Shown: piece by piece, positions 22,594-36,714 of the stretch
Layout of the letters: every line of letters begins with the position of its first letter
How positions within the stretch are numbered: position 1 is the stretch's first letter
NCBI GenBank assembly: GCA_027627225.1
Contig: CM051029.1
Coordinates: 22,556,856 to 22,620,855, forward strand
DNA length: 64,000 bases
Direction: 5' to 3'
Origin: Congeria kusceri
Lineage: Eukaryota; Mollusca; Bivalvia; Myida; Dreissenidae
Program-made: the position numbers and the translations under genes
The notes under the pieces: model-generated
Seen by the model: the letters and a program-made list of their open reading frames with translations, nothing else
What the model was told of the DNA's origin: nothing
Databases searched by the model: none

Positions 22594-25500
22594 GTAAGGT
22601 CTCTCCACTGGAGCTAATGTGCATACATGTGTTTCATATGAGGTTCTTATGTGTTTTCCTGTTATGTAAGCTCAGTCGTGGGAAGATGTACAGGATGCTA
22701 TGAATTTTTACTCCAGATTATTTTTTTCTCCGTGATTGAAATTAATATTCATCTTGTTTTCATGTTGTAATCAGTAAGCTTGGTCATGGTACCTTCCACT
22801 CAGACTACAGAAATAATATACCTAACAGCTTGGTCATTGTACCCTCCACTCACACTACAGAAATAATATACATAACAGCTTGGTCATTGTACCCTCCACT
22901 CACACTACAGAAATAATATACCTAACAGCTTGGTCATTGTACCCTCCACTCACACTACAGAAATAATATACCTAACAGCTTGGTCATTGTACCCTCCACT
23001 CAGACAACAGAAATAATATACCTAACAGCATGGTCATTGTACCCTCCACTCAGACTACAGAAATAATATACCTAACAGCTTGGTCATTGTACCCTCCACT
23101 CAGACTACAGAAATAATATACCTAACAGCTTGGTCATGGTACCCTCCACTCAGACTACAGAAATAATATACCTAACGGCATGTACATGTGCAAGTCCAAC
23201 CATCAGTAAGCTTGGTCATTGTACCTTCCACTCAGACTACATAAATAATATACCTCACAGCTTGGTCATTGTACCTTCCACTCAGACTACAGAAATAGTA
23301 TACCTAACAGCATGTACATGTGCAAGTCCAACCAGATGTTGCAGTTACAGTGCTCATTGCAGATGTTCCCGCGTCCACCCGTATCCAGAGGAGAGCAGGA
23401 CTGTGATGTTCACCGGGATGTTCCGGCATTTCCAGTTGGACCAAGGCCTCTGTGAGGAGTATGACACTGGTACGCACACAGTTCAGCTGGTTATTGGTTT
23501 ATAATCACTGTCTGAATTACAAAAGAAACTTTAGTTTCAATGAAATCAGGGAAAACAGTTGTAGTTCAGAAACCTAAGAATGATGCATTTTCGTTTAAAT
23601 GTTGATATTATTGGAAAATATTGCAAATACAGTGTATACCTAATGCTTCGATCTAGCTGCCACAAAAACTTGGACATTTCACCAATAGGTGAAATCAAGG
23701 TTTAGAGGATGTTGTCATGGATGTGCATAGTGTAATGGTCAGCTACTCAGCGAAGCCTGATAAGCCCTGCCTACAGACAGGCTTGACGTATAAGATGTCC
23801 GCAACATTTTGTTTGCTAGTTTGCTATAAATTCGTCTTGGTCAGGCTGAATTAGCATGTAAAAAAGTCAATCCTTGTTGGGTCTTCAATAAACAATCACT
23901 CTAAGGGTCCAGAATAATACATTAGAACATTGCACATCCTCACATGTACTCTCTTATACAAATATTTTGTCACTGTAGTTTCCTTGAACTTCTGTAAAAT
24001 AATATAAACTTCTTATGATTTGTATTATGTTGGCAGAATTACTCTGTAGAATTTTATGTATTTCTGCAGTATTACTTTGTATTGTAAATAGGTGTTTCCA
24101 TCAAGATAACTTTTTTCCCTGCCATTTCAGACATCGTGCTGGAGTATGAGGACAGCGAGGTGTACCAGAGGTTCAGGGAGTTCTACGAGGATACGCTGCC
24201 GGAGTTCCAGGGTATTGGGAGTGTGGTGCAGTTCAAGGTCTGCTGTAACTACCAGCCACACCTGCGGGGCAACGTCTATGTGGCCTACTCCAGGTAACAC
24301 GCGTGTTTAAAGATCTAGTTTAATCCATCTTTATTTGACCACCCCCCTTAGTCTGGGACATTGTACTCCAGTGTATTGGAACCCTGCTGTAGTCACTTTG
24401 TGGTGACCCTTATCAGCTGAGATCAATATGCTGCTGCAATTGAAACATTGCACTCAACCATTTCTCAGTCAGCTGAGGGAAAAGATTGCAGATAATGATA
24501 AGATATTTTATGGTGGACCAATACACAGGAGTGGAATACCCGATGGACTATATCGGATGGAGAGGTCAGACATTCCTTATACTAAGCCTTTCACTTGTGC
24601 TTGTTGTGTTCATATGATTACTGGTAGTGTTTGCTTGTTTGTTTTTACAATAATTAGGAGACTAGACAAAAATCTACAGTTGTAAGAGGCACATACCACA
24701 AAATCTTAAGTTGTTAGAAAGTCTTTACTATAACAGATGAATAACCCAATTTCAGTAGTCTTGTTTCAGAGTAGAGGATGCACTAAAAGCCCTGGCGCAG
24801 TTCAGTAGTCTTGTTTCAGAGTAGAGGATGCACTAAAAGCCCAGGCGCAGTTCAGTAGTCTTGTTTCAGAGTAGAGGATGTACTACAAGCCCTGTCTCAG
24901 TTGAGTAGTATTATTTCAGAGTAGAGGATGCACTAAAAGCCCTGTCTCAGTTCAGTAGTCTTGTTTCAGAGTAGAGGATGCACTACAAGCCCTGTCTCAG
25001 TTCAGTAGTCTTGTTTCAGAGTAGAGGAAGCACTAAAGCCCTGTCTCAGTTCAGTAGTCTTGTTTCAGAGTAGAGGATGTACTACAAGCACTGTCTCAGT
25101 TCAGTAGTCTTCTTTCAGAGTGGAGGATGCACTAAAAGCCCTGGCGCAGTTCAGTAGTCTTGTTTCAGAGTAGAGGATGTACTACGAGCCCTGGCGCAGT
25201 TCAGTAGTCTTGTTTCAGAGTAGAGGATACACTAAAAGCCCTGGCGCAGTTCAGTAGTCTTGTTTCAGAGTAGATGATGCACTACAAGCCCTGTCTCAGT
25301 TGAGTAGTCTTATTTCAGAGTAGAGGATGCACTAAAAGCCCTGTCTCAGTTCAGTAGTCTTGTTTCAGAGTAGAGGATGCACTACAAGCCCTGTCTCAGT
25401 TCAGTAGTCTTGTTTCATAGTAGAGGAAGCACTAAAGCCCTGTCTCATTTCAGTAGTCTTGTTTCAGAGTAGAGGATGTACTACAAGCCCTGTCTCAGTT

Positions 25501-27142
25501 CAGTAGTCTTGATTCAGAGTGGAGGATGCACTAAAAGCCCTGGCGCAGTTCAGTAGTCTTGTTTCAGAGTAGAGGATGTACTACAAGCCCTATCTCAGTT
25601 CAGTAGTCTTGTATCAGAGTAGAGGATGCACTAAAAGCCCTGGCGCAGTTCAGTAGTCTTGTTTCAGAGTAGAGGATGTACTACAAGCCCTGGCGCAGTT
25701 CAGTAGTCTTGTTTCAGAGTAGCGGATACACTAAAAGCCCAGGCGCAGTTCAGTAGTCTTGTTTCAGAGTAGAAGATGCACTACAAGCACTGTGTCAGTT
25801 CAGTAGTCTTGTTTCAGGGTAGAGGATGCACTACAATCCCTGTCTCAGTTCAGTAGTCTTGTTTCAGGGTAGAGGATGCACTACAAGCCCTGTTTTCAGT
25901 TCAGTAGTCTTGTTTCAGAGTAGAGGATACACTAAAAGTCCTGGCGCATTTCAGTAGTCTTGTTTCAGAGTAGAGGATGTACTACAAGCCCTGGCGCAGT
26001 TCAGTAGTCTTGTTTCAGAGTAGAGGATGCACAAAAAGCCCTGGCGCAGTTCAATGCACGCTGGTATGAAGGCAAGCAGCTCTCTGGACAGCTGGTGGAG
26101 ATCAAGTCCTGGAGAAGAGCCATATGTGGTAGGTAGAGTACTAGAGTACGTTTTAGCTTAACTGAGTTAATACTTTTACCCACTATCTACATATTGCAAA
26201 TAATGCATGATGAAGTATAATGATCACTAACGATCACTTTTCACCAGATCATCTTGGAGCTTTGTCATATTTTATTCATGTTTGAGTTTGTCATATGCGG
26301 TCAAGAACTACTAGGTGATATTACGCAAAATTCTTTCATAATGCTTATTGTTGAAATTAATTGTACTTTTTATAGGTTTGTTTGGTAAAGGAAAATGTCC
26401 AAAGGGTAAAGAATGCAACTTTCTGCATGTCTTCAAGAATCCGAGCTCTGAGTTCAACATGGCAGACAGAGACATGGAGCCATTTACACCACATAACTAT
26501 CGTCATAGCAACCGAGAATACCATAATGCGTGGTCACATGACAGATACGACAGGTCAATTTCAAGAGAGAGAGGCCATAGTTCAAGGTCGTCACGCTACA
26601 ACCGGTCAAGGTCAAGAGAGAGCAGCTATACTTCGAGACAAAGGCATTCAGTCAGGAGGTCAAGGTCACGTTCAGAGGAAATGTCAAGGGAAAGGTCACA
26701 GAGGGCCAGATCTAAGGAAAAGTCACAGAGGTCAAGATCTAGATCAAAGGAAAAAACGAGAGAAAGGTCAAAGTTAGGTAGATCTAAAGAAAGGTCAAAA
26801 CGGTCAAGATCTAAATCAAGAGACAAGAAATCTAGTCCAAAGGAAAAGAGACCTAAGTCATCTGGCAGGATGATAGAACACATGAAAGAAACAAATGAAA
26901 ATGGGTCAGTGGTAAGTAGAACAGCATCCTACCCTGAAGATGACTGTGACTCACACAACCAGACCACATTGGACTGTTCATCAGATAAAAAACAAAGCCA
27001 CAGTAAACATAAGAAATCAAAGAAACACAAACACAAAAAGAAAGAAATCACTGTGAACGTTGATAATATAGAACATCATGAACTAAGTGTTTGTTCTGAA
27101 GAGTATGTTTGGATTGAAAAAGCTATTGACAACACAACGTAG
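22487..27142 (+). CDS. ZRSR2: ZRSR2-like 3' exons, copy 2 (open frame, no visible 5' exons)
   Basis: Join 22487-22593, 23363-23469, 24131-24293, 26019-26128, 26376-27142. All splice signals and the frame are kept, giving the same 417 residues as copy 1 except Lys85 to Arg in the UHM. Both zinc fingers and the RS domain are intact. About 13 kb separate it from the copy 1 stop, and no exon for the missing N-terminal portion can be seen there. It is probably a 5'-truncated duplicate, used only if transcription reads through from an upstream copy or starts at an unseen promoter. Near-identity with copy 1 implies recent duplication or gene conversion. Confidence 0.8.
22772..23333 (+). repeat. intronic 50-bp minisatellite, copy 2
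   Basis: Same unit number and order of variants as in copy 1. Confidence 0.9.
23363..23469 (+). CDS. ZRSR2: ZRSR2 copy 2, visible exon 2
   Basis: Same as copy 1 exon 2. The intronic 50-bp minisatellite precedes it. Confidence 0.82.
24131..24293 (+). CDS. ZRSR2: ZRSR2 copy 2, visible exon 3 (Lys85 to Arg)
   Basis: Reads CAG AGG TTC where the other copies read CAG AAG TTC, a conservative change in the acidic helix before FYEDTLPEF. Frame open. Confidence 0.82.
24754..26052 (+). repeat. 26-unit intron-exon boundary minisatellite, copy 2
   Basis: Same 26 units in the same order as copy 1, with only scattered substitutions, for example GATTCAG in unit 16. Confidence 0.95.
26019..26128 (+). CDS. 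ZRSR2: ZRSR2 copy 2, visible exon 4
   Basis: Starts at the last of the repeated acceptors, as in copy 1. It encodes the RWY motif and the first Cys of finger 2. Confidence 0.82.
26376..27142 (+). CDS. ZRSR2: ZRSR2 copy 2, last exon with RS domain
   Basis: Same 254 residues as copy 1. Downstream, a G-to-T difference (cgtttaaacg) closes the frame that stays open in copy 1 to 9588. Confidence 0.82.
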
Positions 27143-28034
27143 GTTTTCTTTCCAGTTGTATACAATGCCTACATGTTTGATAAATATAATTATGTTCTTT
27201 CCTGAACAAACCATATTTGTGTTCAGTAAGTGTACAAAACAATTACAAGTCATTACATGTCCAGTGTGCCAGAGACACACCGTTTAAACGACTACCCATC
27301 ACATAGAGTAATCATCAATAACATGCTGATGCTCAGTATAATCATATTATGTTCCACTGTGCTAAAATAAATAAAACCAACGGTTGAGTGCTGGTAGAAA
27401 TATAGCCGTGCGATCATCTTTGTTGCTGGTTTATTATTCGCTTCATTCTGAGGACCAATGGAAATATTGTTGGTGCACCAGAGTCATCCAGACACGTCCT
27501 TCACATATTGCACCAGTCTTGAAACTATGTTACGTGTGGAAACTCTACATTCAATTTTGTATTATAGGTCAGTCTACTTAGAAAACCTCTACATGATATA
27601 ACTGTTGGGGTGTTCATTAAGAACAATGTAAATATGTTACATTGTTATTATATGGTACACCTACCTTCCGGTGTCAAGTACATCGTCTTTAAGCTGATGT
27701 CCTTATGTTAAAGCATATCGGTTGAATTTCCCGTGAATATAGACACGTATTAAAACAAGATGTATTTCAAATTGTCCACGAATATATTTTCTAGTAGCAC
27801 TAATATATTGATGGAATTGTTACGAAAAAAATATATACAATGCCAATAATTTTCTGTTCGATACACGGTTTTAGCAGGATTCGAACTCACACCGAAAAAA
27901 TCACTCACTCATTCGATTTTACTACGAATACTACTTATTTTCCCACCGTGAATCGTTTAATAAATGCTTCTTAAAATATTTTATTTTTGAAAATATACCG
28001 TATAAGCCCCTTTAAATGGTACACGGTTTCTATT

Positions 28035-31000
28035 GTTTATTTACACAATAAGCAGGAAAATACAACGTGCGTACAACTCGAAGCGTTGTTTGGTTACACA
28101 GTGAGCAAAACGGTATAATTAACAATGTCATGGTACAATGTCACACACGCTGCCATATGATATTTATACAATTTCATGGTACAATGTTTCTGGCTCATGT
28201 TATCAAAGGGTTAAGATTTTATTACAATGCAAATTTACTAAGAGATGAGTATATAATTATACATACATGTAATATGTCTTTTACAAGCATTTCAAGTTGA
28301 TCAAGATTTTTTTTGAACGCAATTTAAGTCTGATCCTAAAATATTTGGCTTAAGTTCATCTTGAACCCGTAAATTGGGCTCGTGAACACGTGGCCAGTTA
28401 TATGTTTACGCAGTAATACAGTACAATGTCTCTGTTGTATGTTAACATAGTGAGCAAGACTTTACAACGTAGGGGTACAATGTTTCTGATGTATGTTTAT
28501 ACAGTTAGAGACAAAACAACGTAAAGGTACAATGTTAATGATGTATGTTTACACAGAGAGAGACAATACAACGTAATGGAACAATGTTTCTGATGTTTGT
28601 TTACACAGAGACAATACAACGTAAAGGTACAATGTTTATGATGTATGCTTATACAGAGAGACAATACAACGTAAAGGTACAATGTTTATGATGTATGCTT
28701 ACACAGAGAGACAATACAATGTAAAGGTACAATGTTTATGATGCATGTTTACACAGAGACAGTACAACGTGAAGGTACAATGTTTCTGATGTATGTTTAC
28801 ACAGTTCGAAACAATACAACATAACGGAACAATGTTTATGATGTATGTTTATACAGTTTCGAGACAATACAACGTAAAGGTACAATGTCTCTGTTGTATG
28901 TTTACATAGTGAGCAAGACTTTACAACGTAACGTAACAATGTTTATGATGTATGTTTATACAGTTGGAGACAATGCAACTTAACGATACAATGTTTCTGA
29001 TGTATGTTTGCACAGTGAGGGACAATACAACGTATAAGTACAATGTTTATGATGTATGTGTACACAGTGAGAGACAATACAACGTAAAGGTACCATGTTT
29101 CTGATGTATGTTTACACAGTGAGAGATAATACAACGTAAAGGTTCCATGTTTCTGATGTATGGTTACACAGAGAGAGACAATACAACGTAAAGGTACAAT
29201 GTTTTTGATGTATGGTTAAACAGTTCGAGACAATACAACGTAAAGGTACTATGTTTATGATGTATGTTTACACAGAGAGAAACAATTCAACGTAAAGGTA
29301 CAATGTTTATGATGTATGTTTACACAAGAGAAAGGTACAATGTTTCTGATGTATGTTTGCACAGTTCGAGACAATACAACATAAAGTTTCACTGTTTCTG
29401 ATGTATGTTTACACAGTTAGAGACAATACAACATAACGGAACAATGTTTATGATGTATGTTTATACAGTTTCGAGACTATACAACGTAAAGGTACAATGT
29501 CTTTGTTGTATGTTTACATAGTGAGCAAGACTTTACAATGTAACGGAACAATGTTTATGATGTATGTTTATACAGTTGGAGACAATGCAACGTAACGGTA
29601 CAATGTTTCTGATGTATATTTGCACAGTGAGAGACAAGACAACGTAAAGGTACAATGTTTATGATGTATGTTTACACAGTGAGAGGCAAAACAACGTGAA
29701 GGTACAATGTTTCTGATGTACGTTTACACAGTGAGAGTCAATACGACGTAAAGGTACAATGTTTCTGATGTTTGTTTACACAGAGACAATACAACGTAAA
29801 GGTACAATGTTTATGATGTATGCTTACACAGAGAGACAATACAACGTAAAGGTACAATGTTTATGATGTATGCTTACACAGAGAGACAATACAATGTAAA
29901 GGTACAATGTTTATGATGCATGTTTACACAGAGACAGTACAACGTAAAGGTACAATGTTTCTGATGTATGTTTACACAGTTCGAGACAATACAACATAAC
30001 GGAACAATGTTTATGATGTATGTTTATACAGTTTCGAGACGATACAACGTAAAGGTACAATGTCTCTGTTGTATGTTTACATAGTGAGCAAGACTTTACA
30101 ACGTAACGTAACAATGTTTATGATGTATGTTTATACAGTTGGAGACAATGCAACTTAACGATACAATGTTTCTGATGTATGTTTGCACAGTGAGGGACAG
30201 TACAACGTATAAGTACAATGTTTATGATGTATGTGTACACAGTGAGAGACAATACAACGTAAAGGTACCATGTTTCTGATGTATGTTTACACAGTGAGAG
30301 ATAATACAACGTAAAGGTTCCATGTTTCTGATGTATGGTTACACAGAGAGAGACAATACAACGTAAAGGTACAATGTTTTTGATGTATGGTTAAACAGTT
30401 CGAGACAATACAACGTAAAGGTACTATGTTTATGATGTATGTTTACACAGAGAGAAACAATTCAACGTATAGGTACAATGTTTATGATGTATGTTTACAC
30501 AAGAGAAAGGTACAATGTTTCTGATGTATGTTTGCACAGTTCGAGACAATACAACATAAAGTTTCACTGTTTCTGATGTATGTTTACACAATTAGAGACA
30601 ATACAACATAACGGAACAATGTTTATGATGTATGTTTATACAGTTTCGAGACTATACAACGTAAAGGTACAATGTCTTTGTTGTATGTTTACATAGTGAG
30701 CAAGACTTTACAATGTAACGGAACAATGTTTATGATGTATGTTTATACAGTTGGAGACAATGCAACGTAACGGTACAATGTTTCTGATGTATATTTGCAC
30801 AGTGAGAGACAAGACAACGTAAAGGTACAATGTTTATGATGTATGTTTACACAGTGAGAGGCAAAACAACGTGAAGGTACAATGTTTCTGATGTACGTTT
30901 ACACAGTGAGAGTCAATACGACGTAAAGGTACAATGTTTCTGATGTTTGTTTACACAGAGACAATACAACGTAAAGGTACAATGTTTATGATGTATGCTT

Positions 31001-31458
31001 ACACAGAGAGACAATACAACGTAAAGGTACAATGTTTATGATGTATGCTTACACAGAGAGACAATACAATGTAAAGGTACAATGTTTATGATGCATGTTT
31101 ACACAGAGACAGTACAACGTAAAGGTACAATGTTTCTGATGTATGTTTACACAGTTCGAGACAATACAACAGAACGGAACAATGTTTATGATGTATGTTT
31201 ATACAGTTTCGAGACGATACAACGTAAAGGTACAATGTCTCTGTTGTATGTTTACATAGTGAGCAAGACTTTACAACGTAACGGAACAATGTTTCTGATA
31301 CAATTTGTTTATGTATGTTTACACAGTTCGAGACAATACAATGTAACGGAACAATGTTTCTGATGTTTGTTTACACAGAGACAATACAACGTAAAGGTAC
31401 AATGTTTATGATGTATGTTTACACAGAGACAATACAGCGTAAAGGTACACTGTTTCTG
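28035..31458. repeat. ~52-bp minisatellite, copy 2 (three 1175-bp blocks)
   Basis: Same array as 10312-12560 but with one more higher-order block: matching positions 28736, 29911 and 31086 are exactly 1175 bp apart. This accounts for the longer copy 2. Confidence 0.9.
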
Positions 31459-33342
31459 TTGTGTCCGGGGGTCACATGGTTTATATTGACTTAAATAGCT
31501 AAATGACTTTAAAAATCTTCTCTCAACCGCAAGGCCTAGAGGTTTGATATTTGGTTGGTAACATTGTATAGTGGTCCTCTACCAAGATTGTTAAAATGAT
31601 GCCCCTGGGGTCAAAACTGGCCACGCCCCGGGGTTCACATTGTTTATATAGACCTAAATTTCAAAATTACTTCAAAATTCTTCTCCTCTGAAACCGCAAT
31701 ACCCAGTGGTTTTATATTTGGTATGTGGCATCCTCTAGTGGTTCTCTACAAAGATTGTTCAAATGGTGCCCCTGGGGTCAAAACTGACCATGACCCGGGG
31801 GTCACATTGTTTATATAGACTTAAATAGCAAAATGACTTTAAACATCTTCTTTGAAACCGCAAGGCCCAGGGGTTTTATATTTGTTATGTAACATTGCAC
31901 AGTTTTCCTCTACAAAGATTGTTCAAGTGATGTCCCTGGAGTCAAAACTGGCCACGCCCCGGGGGTCACATGGTTTATATAGACTTACATAACAACATGA
32001 CTTTAAAAATCTTCTCCTCTGAAACCGCAGGGCCCAGAGGTTTCATATTTGGTATGTAACATTGCATGGTGGTTCTCTACAAAGATTGTTCAAATGATGC
32101 CCCTGGGGTCAAAACTGGCCATGCTCCGGGGGTCACATGGTTTATATAGACTTAAATAGCTAAATGACTTTAAAAATCTTCTCCTCTGAAACCGCAAGGC
32201 CCAGTGGTTTCATATTTGTATTTGGTATGTGGCATCCTCTAGTGGTCCTCTACAAAGAAGGTTCAAATGATGCCCCTGGGGTCAAAACTGGCCTCGCCCC
32301 GAGGGTCACATTGTTTATATAGACTTAAATAGCAAAATTACTTAAACATTTTTCTCCTCTGAAACCGCAAGCCCCAGGGTTTCATATTTGGTATGTGGCA
32401 CCCTCTAGTGGTCCTCTACAAAGATTGTTCAAATGATGTCCCTGGGGTCAAAACCGGCCATGCCACAGGGGTCACATTGTTTACATGGACTTAAATAGCA
32501 AAATGACTTTGAAATCTTCTCCTCTGAAACCGCAAGGCCCAGAGGTTTCATATTTTGTATGTAACATTGCATAGTGGTCCTCTACAAAGATTGTTCAAAA
32601 GATGTCCCTGGGGTCAAAACTGGCCACGCCCCGGGGGTCACATGGTTTATACAGACTTAAATAGCAAAATGACTTTAAAAATCTCCTCTGAAACCGCAAG
32701 GCCCAGAGGTTTCATATTTGGTATGTAACATTGCATAGTGGTCCTCTATAAAGATTGTTCAAATGATGCCCCTGGGGGTAAAAACTGGCCACGCCCCGGG
32801 GGTCACATGGTTTATATAGACTTAAATAGCAAAATGACTTTTAAAATCTTCTCCTCTGAAACTGCAAGGCCCAGAGATTTCATATTTGGTATGTAACATT
32901 GCATAGTTGTTCTCTACAAAGATTGTTCAACTGATGCCTCTGATGTTAAAACTGGCCACGCCCCGGTGGTCACTTGGTTTATATAGACTTAAATAGCTGA
33001 ATGACTTTAAATCTTCTCCGAACGGCAAGGCCCCCCAGAGGTTTGGTATTTAGTTGGAAACATTTTTATAGGGGTCCTCTACAAAGATTGTTCAAATAAT
33101 ACCCCTGGGGTCAAAACTCTCCACGCCCCGGGGTCACATGGATTATAAAGACTTAAATAGCAAAGTGACTTTAAAATCTTTTCCTTTGAAACCGCAAGGC
33201 CCAGAGGTTTTGATATTTGGTATGTAACATTTCATAGTTGTTCTCTACAAAGATGTTCAAATGATGCCCGTGTGGTAAAAACTGGCCTCGCCCCGGGGGT
33301 CACATGGTTTATATAGACTTAAATAGCTATATGACTTTGTAA
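31459..33342 (+). mobile_element. alpha repeat array at the left edge of copy 3
   Basis: Starts at the same junction as 12561 and follows the same monomer order. Small indels are present (for example one C in the GGGGTCAC block near 31800). Confidence 0.75.
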
Positions 33343-34219
33343 TTTTTAGCTCGACAATTCAAAGAATAGGTGAGCTTTCCTACTACCCCCGGCGTCCACG
33401 TCTGAATTTGGTTAAAGTTTTTATTCAAAAGTCTTGTAACTTCAAACTACATAAGTTATTCACTTGAAACTTGGATTATACCTTTGTCATCAACTCCAGT
33501 GCCAGGGGCAACATTCCCCATAACACTGTTTTGTATTTTGACAGAGTTATGCCCCTTTTTCACTTAGATTTCTGGTTAAAGTTTACATTCAAAAGATTTG
33601 TAACTCAAAAACTACATAAGTTATTCACTTGAAACTTGGAACTAACCTTTGTCATCACCTCTAGTATCAGGGGCAACATTACCCATAACTATGTTTTGTA
33701 TTTTGACAGAGTTATGCCCCTTTTTCACATCGATTTTCTGGTTAAAGTATTATATTCAAAAGTTTTGTTACTTCAAAACTACATAAGCTATTCACTTGAA
33801 ATTTGGAACTAACCTTTATCATCAACTCTAGTACCAGGGGCAACATTACCCATAGCTCTATTTTGTATTTTGACAGAGTTATGCCCCCTTTTCACTTAGA
33901 TTTTCTTTGAAAGTTTATATTCAAAAGTTTGGTAACTTCAAAACTACATAAGTTATTCACTTGAAACTTGGATTATACCTTTATCATCAACTCCAGTGTC
34001 AGGGGCAACATTCCCCATAACTCTGTTTTGTATTTTGACAGAGTTATGCCTCTTTTTCACTTAGATTTCTGGTTAAAGTTTACATTCAAAAGATTTGTAA
34101 CTCAAAAACTACATAAGTTATTCACTTGAAACTTGGAACTAACCTTTGTCATCAACTCCAGTATCAAGGGCAACATTCCGTATAACTCTGTTTTTTATTT
34201 TGACAGAGTAATGCCCCTT
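33343..34219 (+). mobile_element. beta element head plus monomers, copy in unit 3
   Basis: Same head palindrome and monomers as 14444-15320, again cut by the alpha head. Confidence 0.7.
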
Positions 34220-36714
34220 TTTAGCTCACCTGAGCACAAAGTGCTCATGGTGAGCTTTTGTGATCGCCCGTTGTCCGTCGTGCGTGCGTGTGTGCGTCGT
34301 CAACTTTTCATTCAAACAACATCTCCTCCTAAACCGCTTGGCAGATTTTCACCAAACTTCACAGCAATGATCCTTGGGTGGACCTCTTTCAAAGTTGTTC
34401 AAATCTTTCCGGTCCGCTGCATATGTAGGTCACCAGAGCTAAAAATAGATTTAAAAAGTGAAAACTTTAAAACTCTTCTATGAAACCGCAAGGCTGAGAC
34501 CTTTCATATTTGATATGTGACATCCTCTAGTAATCCTCTACTAAGATTGTTCAAATGATGCCTCTGGGGTCAAAACTGGCCACGCCCCAGGGGACACATG
34601 GTTTGTATACACTTATATAGCATAATGACTTTAAAAATCTTCTCCGCTGAAACCGCAAGGCCTAGAGGTTTCATATTTGGTATAACATTGTATAGTGGTC
34701 CTCTACAAAGAGTTTTCAAATGATGCCCCTGGGGTCAAAACTGGCCACACTCCAGGGGTCACATGGTTTATACAGACTTAAATCGCCAAATGACTTTAAA
34801 ATTCTTCTCCTCTGAAACTGCAAGGCCTAGAGGTTTCATATTCTGTTGGTAACATAGTTTAATGGTCCTCTACAAAGATTGTTCAAATTATGCCCCTGGG
34901 GTCAAAACTGGCTACACCCCGGGAGTCACATTGTTTATACTGCAGCACTATAATTTCAATAAGCCTCTGACACTCAAAAATCAAGACAGCAGACGACATT
35001 CCAGCCAGGTGTATACAGTGTGCTATTTTTAGCTCACCTGAGCACAAAATCTAAAAAGTGAAAACTTTAAAAATCTTCTTCTAGGAAACCGCAAGGCTCA
35101 GACCTTTCATTTTTGATATGTGACATCCTCTAGAGGTCCTCTACAAAGAGTGTTCAAATTATGCTCCTGGAGTCAAAACGGGCCACGCCCCGGGGGTCAC
35201 ATGGTTTATATAGAATATATTGCAAAATGACTTTAAAAATCTTCTTCTCTGAAACCACAAGGCCCAGAGGTTTCATATTTGGTATGTAACATCCTATAGT
35301 GGTCCTCTACAAAGATTGTTCAAATTATTTCCCTGGGGTCAAAACTGGCCACGCCCCGGGGGTCTCATGGTTTATATAGAATATATAGCAAAATGACTTT
35401 AGAAATCTTCTCCTCTGAAACTGCAAGGCCCAGAGGTTTCATGTTTGGTATGTAACATTATTTAGTGGTCCTTTACAAAGTTTGTTCAAATTATGCCCCT
35501 GGAGTCAAAACGGGCCACGCCCTGGGGGGTCACATGGTTTATATAGAATATATAGCAAAATGACTTTAAAACTCTTCTCCACTGAAACCACAAGCCCAGA
35601 GGTTTCATATTGGGTATGTAACATCCTATAGTGGTCCTCTACAAAGATTGTTCAAATTATGCCCCTGGGGTCAAAACTGGCCACGCCCCGGGGGTCTTAT
35701 GGTTTATATAGAATATATAGCAAAATGACTTAAAATCTTCTCCTCTGAAATCGCAAGGCCCAGAGGTTTCATATTTGGTATGTAACATCCTTTAGTGGTC
35801 CTTTACAAAGTTTGTACAAATTATGCCCCTGGGGTCAAAACGGGCCACACCCTGGGGGTCACATGGTTTATATAGAATATATAGCAAAATGACTTTTAAA
35901 ATCTCCGACGACGAAACCACAAGGCCCAGAGGTTTCATATTTGGTGTGTAACATCCTGTAGTGGTCCTCCAAAGGATTGTTCAAATTATGCCCCTGGGGT
36001 CAAAACTGGCCACGCCCAGGGGGTCACATGGTTTATATAAACTTATATAGCAAAATGTCTTAAAATCTTCTTCTCTGAAACCGCAAGGCCCAGAGGTTTC
36101 GTATTTGGTATTTAACATCCTTTAGTGGTACTCTACAAAGATTGTTCAAATTATGCCCATGGGTCAAAACAGACCACACCCGATTGCTCACATGGTCACT
36201 TATATAGCAAAATGACTTTAAAATTCTTCTCCTCTGAAACCGCAAGGCCTAGAGGTTTCATGTTTGGTATGTAACATTGTATAGTGGTCCTCTACAAAGA
36301 GTGTTCAAATAATTATGCCCCTGGGGTCAAAACTGGTCACGCCCAGGGGGGTCAAATGGTTTATAGCGACTTAAATAGCAAAATGACTTAAACAATCTTT
36401 ACCTGAAACCGCAAAACCCACAGCTTTCCTATATTTGGTACATAACAATGCATAGTGATCCTCTCCAAAGATTGTTCAAATTATGCCCCTGGGGTCAAAT
36501 CTGGCCACCCCCCGAGGGGTCACATGGTTTATATAGACTTAAATAGCCAGATGACTTAAACAATCTTTACCTGAAACCGCAAGGCCCAGAGGTTTGTTCA
36601 AGGTTTCAACTTATGCCCCTGGGATACAAAATAAGCCACGCCTCTGGGATGCAAATTTCAATTGGGTTACAAGGTCTCAGGTGAGCGTCCTAGGGCCCTC
36701 AGGGTCCTCTTGTT
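34220..36714 (+). mobile_element. complete alpha element, copy in unit 3
   Basis: Head hairpin, alpha array and tail as at 15321-17825. It is slightly shorter, with a small deletion near 34980 beside CAAGACAGCAGACGAC. Confidence 0.65.

Larger units (their letters stand above)
12561..31458 (+). repeat. tandem triplication, copy 2 (full 18.9 kb unit)
   Basis: This is the only complete unit whose two edges are both visible as identical junctions. The sequence tgtttctg followed by ttgtgt and then ccgggggtcac occurs at 12553-12577 and again at 31451-31475. The unit runs: repeat elements, unique spacer, nested elements, ZRSR2 exons, spacer, minisatellite. It is about 1.17 kb longer than the next unit because the minisatellite carries one extra 1175-bp block. 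Point differences from the other copies are sparse by eye. Confidence 0.9.
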
